Positions 35,673 through 42,823 of a stretch of DNA of 64,000 nt are shown one piece after another. The notes under the pieces are model-generated. The model worked only from the letters and a program-made list of their open reading frames with translations. It ran no database searches and had not been told where the DNA came from. Both the position numbers and the translations under genes were made by a program. Source of the DNA: Sphingopyxis sp. GW247-27LB (GTDB lineage Bacteria; Pseudomonadota; Alphaproteobacteria; Sphingomonadales; Sphingomonadaceae); contig NZ_NIWD01000002.1 of the NCBI RefSeq assembly GCF_002277025.1, positions 466,241 through 530,240 of the forward strand, read 5' to 3'. How positions within the stretch are numbered: the stretch's first letter is position 1; each line of letters begins with the position of its first letter.

Positions 35673-36050
35673 TTATTGTTGGTTCGAGCGGTCGGCGCGG
35701 CCAAACAGATTGTCGACCTCGCGCACCAGATCCTTGAGGTGAAAGGGCTTCGACAGCAGCTTGGCCTGCGGCACATTTTCCTCGGCGCGCAGCGATACCG
35801 CGGCAAAGCCGGTGATGAACATCACCTGTGTTTGCGGGGCCGCCTTGGCGGTGTGCTGCGCGAGTTCGATACCATCCATTTCGGGCATGACGATATCGGA
35901 CAGCAGCAGATCGAAGGTACCCGAATCGATGTATGGCACCGCTTCGGTGCCGCGGTCGACCGCGGTAACGTGATATCCTGCGCTGGTCAGCGCGCGCGCA
36001 AGATATTCGCGCATCACGTCGTCATCCTCGGCCAGCAAGATACGAATCAT
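35673..36050 (-). CDS. cpdR: single-domain response regulator, CpdR type
   Basis: 125 residues made only of a receiver domain: acidic pair ILLAEDDD, phospho-acceptor Asp in LLLSDIVMPEMDGIEL, MFITGFAAVSL and the Lys in LSKPFHLKDLV. The pattern VMFITGFAAV and the ending match CpdR of alphaproteobacteria, an adaptor that when unphosphorylated delivers substrates to ClpXP in cell-cycle control. No output domain. 140 bases separate it from the next gene on the opposite strand. Confidence 0.92.
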   Translation of the reverse strand: MIRILLAEDDDVMREYLARALTSAGYHVTAVDRGTEAVPYIDSGTFDLLLSDIVMPEMDGIELAQHTAKAAPQTQVMFITGFAAVSLRAEENVPQAKLLSKPFHLKDLVREVDNLFGRADRSNQQ

Positions 36051-36190
36051 GTGAACTTCATGCCCCTGGTCCCGTGCCGCCGCCCTCCGCGGGCGCGGCC
36101 TTGTTGCGAAGGCCCGTCATAGCGCGAGAGATTTAACAAATTGACGCGCGCGGCTGGATTCAGGCGCCCTTTTTTGGCACCCGTCATTCC

Positions 36191-37060
36191 ATGCCGCGCC
36201 GTTCCATCCCGCCGCCCGCCATCGCTGTCAACCGCCCCGCGGCGAATGGAACCGTGATCGTGTCCGTTCCGCATGCCGGGCGCATCTATCCGCCCGAGAT
36301 TCTCGCCGCGGCGCGGGTGCCGCGCGAACAGCTCGAGCGATTGGAGGACAGCTGGTGCGATGCGATCGCCGCGCGCGCCTGCGGAGCCGGGGCCGTCGTC
36401 GTCGAGGCGCTGTGGGCGCGCGCCGTCGCTGACTGCAACCGCGGCGAGGGACAGATGGCGCCGGGCGAGGTCGAAGCGTCGCTGCACGCGCAATTTTCGG
36501 CGCCGGGGCGCAAGGAGCGCGCTGGGCTGGGCGTCGTGCCGACGCGGCTCGCCGACTGCGGGCCGCTGTGGCGGCGGCCGCTCGACCGCGCGGCGCTGCG
36601 CTGGCGGCTCGAATCGCTCCATCGCCCCTATCACGCCGCGCTGGCCGAGGAACTGGCGGCGGCGCGCGATCGATACGGCCAAGCCGTGCTGATCGACCTT
36701 CACAGCATGCCGCCGATCCCGGCGGGCCAGCCCGGGCACGGCGCGCGCATCGTCGTCGGCGATCGCTTCGGGGCGACCGCGGACGGCTGGCTGGTCGATC
36801 TAGCGATCGAGGCGGCGGGGACGCTTGACGTTCCGGTGGCCCGCAACCAGCCCTATGCGGGCGGCCACATCGTCCGCACGCACGGCAGGCCGGACCGGGG
36901 CATCCACGCCGTCCAGATCGAAATCGACCGCAGTCTTTATCTGACGCCTGACAGAATGCCCGATCGCGCTGCGACGGCCCGGCTCGCCGAGTGGTTCGCC
37001 GACCTGGTCGCGCGCGCGGCGCAAGCCGGAAGCGATTCGCTGCCACTCGCTGCCGAATAA
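36191..37060 (+). CDS. N-formylglutamate amidohydrolase
   Basis: 289 residues. FGase-family pattern: VSVPHAGRIYPPEIL near residue 25, DCNRGEG, HRPYHAALAEEL and the metal-binding motif LIDLHSMPP, then NQPYAGGHIVRTHGRP. The enzyme frees glutamate from N-formylglutamate in histidine breakdown, but no other hut genes are in the window, so the physiological substrate is unsure. Confidence 0.88.
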   Translation: MPRRSIPPPAIAVNRPAANGTVIVSVPHAGRIYPPEILAAARVPREQLERLEDSWCDAIAARACGAGAVVVEALWARAVADCNRGEGQMAPGEVEASLHAQFSAPGRKERAGLGVVPTRLADCGPLWRRPLDRAALRWRLESLHRPYHAALAEELAAARDRYGQAVLIDLHSMPPIPAGQPGHGARIVVGDRFGATADGWLVDLAIEAAGTLDVPVARNQPYAGGHIVRTHGRPDRGIHAVQIEIDRSLYLTPDRMPDRAATARLAEWFADLVARAAQAGSDSLPLAAE

Positions 37061-37090
37061 AAAACCACCTCGTACCGGGGTACGAGGTGG
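37059..37090 (-). terminator. intrinsic terminator of the candidate sRNA / tRNA-Pro
   Basis: On the minus strand CCACCTCGTAC, loop CCCG, GTACGAGGTGG, then TTTTTT (37059-37064): a perfect 11-bp stem. It terminates leftward transcription just at the stop of the opposite amidohydrolase gene. Confidence 0.85.
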
Positions 37091-37169
37091 CCAGGGTCCA
37101 GGGAGGACGCACCCGCGTCATGCGACGGGGCACTCGCCGTGATGGAAAGGGGGTGAACCACAACGGCGT
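37059..37169 (-). ncRNA. candidate small RNA with anti-Shine-Dalgarno loop
   Basis: About 110 nt on the minus strand, with a good sigma-70-like promoter upstream and an intrinsic terminator at its end. It can fold into an arm closed by CGCCGT/ACGGCG, a hairpin closed by CGTC-GCAT-GACG, a hairpin with TCCTCCC in its loop region (GGGT ... ACCC stem), and the terminator. CCCCCTTTCC and TCCTCCC are unpaired and complementary to ribosome-binding sites. This resembles the alphaproteobacterial sRNA class with anti-SD loops (alpha-r14/Cuckoo type). No ORF with a good start is apparent in it. Confidence 0.5.
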
Positions 37170-37175
37170 GACATC

Positions 37176-37204
37176 AATCTAGGTGTTCCGCGCGCAGGTT
37201 ACAA
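37176..37204 (-). promoter_or_regulatory. sigma-70-like promoter of the candidate sRNA
   Basis: Minus strand: TTGTAA, 17-base spacer, TAGATT. The start would fall near 37169. It lies just after the tRNA-Pro 3' end. Confidence 0.5.
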
Positions 37205-37226
37205 GACCGATGATTGCAAAAGAAAC

Positions 37227-37303
37227 TGGTCGGGGAGAGAGGATTCGAACCTCCGGCCCCTGCCTCCCGAAGACAGTGCTCTACCAGGCTGAGCTACTCC
37301 CCG
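37227..37303 (-). tRNA. tRNA-Pro (CGG)
   Basis: Acceptor CGGGGAG pairs with CTCCCCG, discriminator A, encoded CCA at 37227-37229. The anticodon stem CTGTC/GGCAG holds the loop TTCGGGA, anticodon CGG. Confidence 0.96.
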
Positions 37304-37407
37304 ACCGATCCTGCGCCGGCGGACCGGCGCGAAGGCAGGGCGGTCCTCTAGACGGGCGTTTCGCGAACTTCAAGCGCCAATGCGCACATCGCGTACGATT
37401 GCCGTTT

Positions 37408-37836
37408 CTACAGCAATTGGGCGCGGCGAAAGCTGAAGTGCCCGCTCTCGACGAAAATCAGATGATCGACCAGATCGACGTCGAGCACCGCCAGAAAGGC
37501 GGCGGCTTCGCGGGTGCAGTCGATGTCGGCTCGGCTCGGCCGTGGGTCGGCGGAGGGATGGTTGTGTGCCATCAGCACATGGCGGACGCCGCGACCGAGC
37601 AGATTGTGCCAGCGCGGCGGTGTGATCGCGCAGCGCGCCGTCGCCCCTTCGTCGATCCGCTCGAAGGCGGCCAGGCGCTCGAAGGCGTCGAAGGCGGCGA
37701 GCAGCAATATCTCGCGGTCGCGCGCGAAGCAGGGGCGCAGCAATTGGCGCGCGACCTCGTCTTCGTCGGCGCGCGCCGTGAAGCCGGCGGTTTCCGCCGG
37801 GTCGGGCGCGCCGCCGACGGGTTCGAATTTCGTCAT
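37408..37836 (-). CDS. RadC-like MPN(JAB)-domain protein, short form
   Basis: 142 residues made of an MPN+ domain: HVLMAHNHPSADPRPSRADID (the HxH...SxxD metal motif) and the ending DHLIFVESGHFSFRRAQ as in RadC. The normal RadC N-terminal helix-hairpin-helix part is missing; the first 30 residues are Ala/Asp/Glu-rich. The ATG at 37836 (MTKFEPVGG) is chosen over one 42 bases upstream. Real function of RadC proteins is unsettled. Confidence 0.75.
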   Translation of the reverse strand: MTKFEPVGGAPDPAETAGFTARADEDEVARQLLRPCFARDREILLLAAFDAFERLAAFERIDEGATARCAITPPRWHNLLGRGVRHVLMAHNHPSADPRPSRADIDCTREAAAFLAVLDVDLVDHLIFVESGHFSFRRAQLL

Positions 37837-37963
37837 CGGTCCTTCTTGCGCGACGATGGCGTTGTCTCCAACCGGCAACTGGCCCGGAACGGATCGATGC
37901 CGGCGGGTGCTTGCCGCGCCCCCGCGGGGGGCTTAGCAAAGGCGGGCAACCCGGGAGCGATTC

Positions 37964-38899
37964 TTGCCTGATTCCATCCATTATGAGCTGCAATATCTCG
38001 ACCTGATGCGGCGGATCTGGGTCGAAGGCGACGAGCGCGTCGACCGCACCGGCGTCGGCACCCGCTCGCTGTTCGGCGAGACGATGCGATTCTCGCTCGC
38101 GGACGACGCGATCCCGCTGCTGACGACCAAGCGCGTCTATTGGAAGACGGCGCTTCGCGAGCTTCTTTGGTTCCTGACCGGCGACACCAACATCCGCCCG
38201 CTGGTCGCGCAGGGCGTACGCATCTGGACCGACTGGCCGCTCGACCGCTACCGCCGCGAAACGGGTCAGGCGATCAGCGCCGAGGATTTCGAGGCGCGCA
38301 TTCTTGCGGACGAAGCCTTTGCCGTTGCCTGGGGCGACCTGGGGCCGGTCTATGGCCATCAATGGGTCGACTGGCCGCGCTACGAACCGGTGGAGGGGGG
38401 GCTCTATCGCCGCGCCGAACGCGGGCATAACCAGATCGCGGCGCTGATCGACGGGTTGCGCAATAACCCCGGATCGCGGCGGCATATCTTTACCGGCTGG
38501 AACGTCGCCGATCTGGATCGCATGGCGCTTCCCCCGTGCCACATGACCTATCAGTTCCACGTCCGCAGCGACGGCGGATTGTCGTGCCTGCTCTTCCAGC
38601 GCTCGTGCGATCTCGGGCTTGGCTTCGCCTTCAACGTCTTCGAAGCGGCGCTGTTGACGCGCATGATCGCGCAGCAGTGCGATCTCCGCGCGCATGAGCT
38701 CGTTTGGACCGGCGGCGACGTGCACCTCTACCTCAACCATGCCGAGCTCGTCGAAGCGCAGCTTTCGCGGGTTCCCGAAGGCGCGCCCAAGCTGCGCATC
38801 CTGCGCCGCCCCGAGAGTATTTTCGATTATCGGTTCGAGGATTTCGCGGTCGAGAATTACGCGCCGCAGGCCCATATTCCCGCGCCTGTCGCGGTCTGA
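37964..38899 (+). CDS. thyA: thymidylate synthase
   Basis: 311 residues. Folate-dependent dTMP synthesis. Motifs: DRTGVGTRSLFGETMRF, GDLGPVYGHQWVDW, catalytic Cys in LPPCHMTYQFHV, and GDVHLYLNHAELV. The extra segment at about residues 85-125 makes it longer than E. coli ThyA (264) as in many alphaproteobacteria. The likely start is TTG at 37964, with GGGAG seven bases upstream; the next ATG (38006) would remove conserved N-terminal sequence. Confidence 0.95.
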   Translation: MPDSIHYELQYLDLMRRIWVEGDERVDRTGVGTRSLFGETMRFSLADDAIPLLTTKRVYWKTALRELLWFLTGDTNIRPLVAQGVRIWTDWPLDRYRRETGQAISAEDFEARILADEAFAVAWGDLGPVYGHQWVDWPRYEPVEGGLYRRAERGHNQIAALIDGLRNNPGSRRHIFTGWNVADLDRMALPPCHMTYQFHVRSDGGLSCLLFQRSCDLGLGFAFNVFEAALLTRMIAQQCDLRAHELVWTGGDVHLYLNHAELVEAQLSRVPEGAPKLRILRRPESIFDYRFEDFAVENYAPQAHIPAPVAV

Positions 38900-38993
38900 G
38901 CGGCGGGCATTGCATTGGTATGCGGAAAGCAATAATATGTCGCCACATTGAAATATAACGGCGCGGCGATTCGCGCCTCGAAGGGACGAAGAT

Positions 38994-40304
38994 ATGCCCG
39001 AAACGCGCCCCGAGCGGAGAGTGGGGAGCCCGGCGAGCAATCTGCCGCCGCTGTCGCTCCATATTCCCGAGCCGCGTTATCGCCCCGGCGATACGCCCGA
39101 TTTCGGCGATATCGAGATTCCCGCGGTCGAGGCGACGCCGCGTCCCGGCGAAGCGACCAGGCCCGACGCGATGCGCGAGCTTTGCTATGGCCTCGTCCGG
39201 GTGCTCGACTTCGACGGCGAGGCGAAAGGGCCGTGGGACCCGAAGCTGACCCCCGACCGGCTGCGGACGATGCTGCGCACGATGATGCTGCTCCGCGCAT
39301 TCGACGACCGCATGTTCCGCGCCCAGCGCCAGGGCAAAACCAGCTTCTACATGAAGTCGACTGGCGAGGAAGCGACTTCGGTCGCCTCGACGATGGCGAT
39401 CGACCGCACCGACATGGTGTTTCCGAGCTATCGCCAGCAGGGCATATTGATCGCGCGCGATTATCCGCTGATCCAGATGATGAACCAGATCTATTCGAAT
39501 CGCGGCGATCATCTGCTCGGGCGCCAGCTTCCGATCATGTATTCGGCGCCCGAGCATGGTTTCTTCAGCGTGTCGGGCAATCTCGCGACCCAATATCCGC
39601 AGGCGGTGGGCTGGGCGATGGCGTCGGCGTCGAAGGGCGACAGCCGGATCGCGACCGTCTGGTGCGGCGAGGGCTCGTCGGCCGAGGGCGACTTCCACTC
39701 GGCGCTGACCTTCGCGACCGTCTATAACGCGCCGGTCATCTTCAACGTCGTGAATAACCAGTGGGCGATTTCGAGCTTTTCGGGCTTTGCCGGCGGCGAG
39801 CGCACGACCTTTGCGGCGCGCGCCGTGGGTTACGGGATTGCGGGGTTGCGGGTTGATGGCAACGACCCTCTCGCGGTCTATGCCGCGACGCAGTGGGCGG
39901 CCGATCGGGCGCGGACGAATAACGGCCCGACCTTGATCGAGCATTTCACCTATCGCGCCGAAGGGCACAGCACCTCGGACGACCCGAGCGCCTATCGCGC
40001 CGCGCAGGAAGCGAGCGCCTGGCCGTTCGGCGACCCGGTCGCGCGGCTGCGCCAGCATCTCGAACGGCTCGGCGAATGGGATGCCGAGCGCCATGAGGCG
40101 CAGGCGAAGGAACTCGACGATCTGGTCAAGACGACCCAGAAGCAGGCGGAAAAGCTCGGCATATTGGGGCATGGCATGCACCAGCCGTTCGAGACGATGT
40201 TCGAGGACGTGTTCGAGGAGATGCCCTGGCACCTCAAGGAACAATGCGCGCAGATGCTCGCCGAGCAAGAGGCCAAATTCGGCCCGAACTGGAAGCCTGA
40301 ATGA
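38994..40304 (+). CDS. bkdA1: branched-chain 2-oxoacid dehydrogenase E1 alpha
   Basis: 436 residues. Thiamine-diphosphate-binding region CGEGSSAEGDFHSALTFA followed by FNVVNNQWAIS; YRAEGHSTSDDPSAYR is the E1alpha phosphorylation-loop region. The long N-terminus (about 60 residues before MRELC) is typical of branched-chain E1alpha rather than pyruvate E1alpha. It decarboxylates 2-oxo acids from Val, Leu and Ile. A 94-bp gap from thyA contains an inverted repeat ATTGC-N15-GCAAT (38909-38933). Its stop overlaps the bkdA2 start by 4 bases. Confidence 0.94.
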   Translation: MPETRPERRVGSPASNLPPLSLHIPEPRYRPGDTPDFGDIEIPAVEATPRPGEATRPDAMRELCYGLVRVLDFDGEAKGPWDPKLTPDRLRTMLRTMMLLRAFDDRMFRAQRQGKTSFYMKSTGEEATSVASTMAIDRTDMVFPSYRQQGILIARDYPLIQMMNQIYSNRGDHLLGRQLPIMYSAPEHGFFSVSGNLATQYPQAVGWAMASASKGDSRIATVWCGEGSSAEGDFHSALTFATVYNAPVIFNVVNNQWAISSFSGFAGGERTTFAARAVGYGIAGLRVDGNDPLAVYAATQWAADRARTNNGPTLIEHFTYRAEGHSTSDDPSAYRAAQEASAWPFGDPVARLRQHLERLGEWDAERHEAQAKELDDLVKTTQKQAEKLGILGHGMHQPFETMFEDVFEEMPWHLKEQCAQMLAEQEAKFGPNWKPE

Positions 40305-41329
40305 TGGCCGACCAAAGCAAAACGATGAACATGATCGAGGCGATCAACAGCGCCATGGACGTCATGCTCGAGCGCGACCCGGCGACCGTCGTGATGGGCG
40401 AGGACGTCGGCTTTTTCGGCGGCGTGTTCCGCGCCACCGCGGGGCTGCAGAAAAAGCATGGAAAGACCCGCGTTTTCGACACGCCGATCAACGAATGCGG
40501 CATCATCGGCGTCGCGGTGGGCATGGGCGCCTATGGCCTGCGCCCGGTCCCCGAAATCCAGTTCGCCGACTATATCTATCCGGGCCTCGACCAGCTCGTC
40601 AGCGAGGCGGCGCGGCTGCGCTACCGCTCGGCGAACGACTTCATCTGCCCGATGACGGTGCGGACCCCCTTTGGGGGCGGCATCTTCGGCGGCCAGACGC
40701 ACAGCCAGTCGCCCGAAAGCATCATGACGCATATCTGCGGCGTGAAGACGGTGATCCCGTCGAACCCCTATGACGCCAAGGGGCTGCTGATCGCGGCGAT
40801 CGAGGACAATGATCCGGTCGTCTTTCTGGAGCCCAAGCGCATCTACAACGGCCCGTTCAGCGGCTATTACGACCGCCCGGTCGAGCCCTGGTCGAAGCAT
40901 GCGGCGAGCGCGGTACCCGAGGGCTATTACCGCATCGACCTCGGCAAGGCGGCGACGGTGCGCGAGGGCGAGGCGGTGACGGTGCTAGCCTATGGCACCA
41001 TGGTCCATGTCGCGAAGACGATCATCGAGGAACGCGGCATCGACGCCGAAATCCTCGATCTGCGCACGCTGCTGCCGCTCGACATCGAGGCGATCGAGGC
41101 GTCGGTGAAGAAGACCGGCCGGTGCCTGATCATCCACGAAGCGACGCGCACTTCGGGTTTTGGCGCCGAGCTCGCCGCGCTGGTGCAGGAGCGCTGCTTC
41201 TATCACCTCGAGGCGCCGGTCGAACGCGTCACCGGCTTCGACACGCCTTACCCACATAGCCTCGAATGGGCCTATTTTCCTGGCCCGGTGCGTATCGCGA
41301 CCGCGCTCGACAAGATCATGCGTGATTGA
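40301..41329 (+). CDS. bkdA2: branched-chain 2-oxoacid dehydrogenase E1 beta
   Basis: 342 residues. Transketolase-type pyrimidine-binding domain with VVMGEDVGFFGGVFRAT, INECGIIGVAVGMGAYGLRPVPE, and a C-terminal transketolase domain (LLPLDIEAIEASVKKTGR). Forms the alpha2beta2 E1 with the upstream gene. Starts ATGATG at 40301, overlapping the E1alpha stop. Confidence 0.94.
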   Translation: MMADQSKTMNMIEAINSAMDVMLERDPATVVMGEDVGFFGGVFRATAGLQKKHGKTRVFDTPINECGIIGVAVGMGAYGLRPVPEIQFADYIYPGLDQLVSEAARLRYRSANDFICPMTVRTPFGGGIFGGQTHSQSPESIMTHICGVKTVIPSNPYDAKGLLIAAIEDNDPVVFLEPKRIYNGPFSGYYDRPVEPWSKHAASAVPEGYYRIDLGKAATVREGEAVTVLAYGTMVHVAKTIIEERGIDAEILDLRTLLPLDIEAIEASVKKTGRCLIIHEATRTSGFGAELAALVQERCFYHLEAPVERVTGFDTPYPHSLEWAYFPGPVRIATALDKIMRD

Positions 41330-41355
41330 CGTGAGCACCACGGCAAACGCGCATG

Positions 41356-41375
41356 CCCCGGACCGCGATCCGGGG
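41356..41375. repeat. short hairpin repeat between bkdA2 and bkdB
   Basis: CCCCGGA-CCGCGA-TCCGGGG, a 7-bp stem in the 72-base gap between E1beta and E2. Similar short palindromes of this type are frequent between genes in sphingomonads. Confidence 0.5.
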
Positions 41376-41401
41376 TCTAAAGACAAAAAGGACTGACCGC
41401 C

Positions 41402-42718
41402 ATGGCTCGTTATTCGTTCCGTCTGCCCGACATCGGCGAAGGCATCGCCGAGGCTGAAATCGTCGCCTGGCACGTCAAGGTCGGCGACCGCATCGAGGAA
41501 GATGCGCAGCTCGCCGACATGATGACCGACAAGGCGACCGTCGAAATGGAATCGCCGGTATCGGGGATCGTCGTCGAAATCGCGGGCGAGGTCGGCGACC
41601 TGATCCCGATCGGATCGACGCTCGCGGTGATCGAGACCGACGGCGAGGTTGCGGCGCCTGCCGAGGAGCCAGTCGAGGAAGAGGTCGTGGCGGAAACGCC
41701 GGGGGCGGAAGAGGTTTCGGTGGCTGAAGAAGCTCCTCTCCCGCTTGCGGGAGGGGCTGGGGGAGGGCGTGTCGAATCCGCTCCCGCAGTTGCCGCCGAA
41801 ACAAGCGCTCCCCCGGCCCCTCCCGCAAGCGGGAGGGGGGATAAGGCCGTCCTCGCATCCCCCGCGGTGCGCGCGCGCGCCAAGGATCTCGGCGTCGACC
41901 TGTCGCAGGTCCACGCCGAAGGCGACCGCATCCGCCATTCCGACCTCGATGCCTTCCTGCGCTACAGCGCGGGGCAGGGCTATCATGCGCCCGGTGCCGC
42001 GCGCGCGCGCGCCGACGAGCCGGTCAAGGTCATCGGGATGCGCCGCAAGATCGCCGAGAATATGGCGGCGTCGAAGCGCGCGATCCCGCACTTCACCTAT
42101 GTCGAGGAAATGGACGTCACCGCGCTCGAAGCGATGCGCGCCGACCTCAACGCCAATCGCGGCGGGCGGCCCAAGCTGACGATGCTGCCGTTCCTGATCG
42201 TCGCCATCTGCCGCACCATTCCGCAATTCCCGATGATCAACGCGCGCTACGATGACGAGGCGGGCGTGGTGACGCGCCATGGCGCGGTGCATCTGGGCAT
42301 GGCGACGCAGACCGACGCCGGGCTGATGGTTCCCGTCATCCGCGATGCGCAGGACAAGAATGTCTGGCAGCTCGCGAGCGAGATCGCGCGCCTTGCCGAG
42401 GCCGCGCGCACCGGCAAGGCAAAGGTCGAGGAACTCACCGGCGGCACGCTGACCGTGACCTCGCTCGGCCCGCTCGGCGGCATCGCGACGACGCCGGTGA
42501 TCAACCGGCCCGAGGTCGCGATCATCGGCCCCAACAAGATCGTGGAACGCCCCGTCTTCGCCAAAAATCCTCAGGGGGGCGACGACATCCGCCGCGCCAA
42601 GCTGATGAACCTGTCGATCAGCTGCGACCACCGCGTCGTCGATGGCTGGGACGCGGCGAGCTATGTCCAGGCGCTCAAGAAGCTGATCGAAACGCCGGTG
42701 CTGCTGTTCGCGGATTGA
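41402..42718 (+). CDS. bkdB: branched-chain 2-oxoacid dehydrogenase E2 (acyltransferase)
   Basis: 438 residues. The lipoyl domain (1-80, Lys44 in MTDKATVEMESP) is followed by a Pro/Ala/Glu-rich linker (81-149), a peripheral subunit-binding domain (about 151-187, LASPAVRARAKDLGVDLSQV) and the catalytic domain ending SCDHRVVDGWDAASY (His and Asp of the active site). Linker residues about 111-147 are encoded by an inserted palindromic repeat. E3 is not in the window. Confidence 0.94.
   Translation: MARYSFRLPDIGEGIAEAEIVAWHVKVGDRIEEDAQLADMMTDKATVEMESPVSGIVVEIAGEVGDLIPIGSTLAVIETDGEVAAPAEEPVEEEVVAETPGAEEVSVAEEAPLPLAGGAGGGRVESAPAVAAETSAPPAPPASGRGDKAVLASPAVRARAKDLGVDLSQVHAEGDRIRHSDLDAFLRYSAGQGYHAPGAARARADEPVKVIGMRRKIAENMAASKRAIPHFTYVEEMDVTALEAMRADLNANRGGRPKLTMLPFLIVAICRTIPQFPMINARYDDEAGVVTRHGAVHLGMATQTDAGLMVPVIRDAQDKNVWQLASEIARLAEAARTGKAKVEELTGGTLTVTSLGPLGGIATTPVINRPEVAIIGPNKIVERPVFAKNPQGGDDIRRAKLMNLSISCDHRVVDGWDAASYVQALKKLIETPVLLFAD
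41732..41840. repeat. palindromic repeat of family A inserted in-frame in bkdB
   Basis: The left arm (41735-41765) has CTCTCCCGCTTGCGGGAGGGGC, and the right arm (41806-41838) is its near-perfect reverse complement with CCCTCCCGCAAGCGGGAGGG. Inner arms CTGGGGGAG and CTCCCCCGG match too. The outline equals the intergenic element at 17109-17219 (same GGGAGGGG-xTGGGGG order). The protein reads on through it as a Gly/Ala/Pro-rich linker. Confidence 0.75.
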
Positions 42719-42726
42719 TCCGAAAA

Positions 42727-42819
42727 CCGTCGCCCCCGCGAAGGCGGGGGGCCGTTGTCGGCCTTGCCCTTCGTGGCTGCGTAAACCGCCAGCGGCCCCC
42801 GCCTTCGCGGGGGCGACGG
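42727..42819. repeat. palindromic repeat, family B
   Basis: CCGTCGCCCCCGCGAAGGC on the left (42727) and its inverted copy on the right ending at 42819, around a 40-base centre. It fills the gap between the bkdB stop and the convergent 5.1-kb gene, so it may also end both transcripts, although no T-run is present. Confidence 0.7.
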
Positions 42820-42823
42820 CTTC

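Noticed and set aside
36937-37161. Minus-strand frame starting [17 protein letters not shown] over the sRNA candidate
   Set aside because: It runs through the strong terminator hairpin and into the amidohydrolase gene antisense, so a protein is unlikely.
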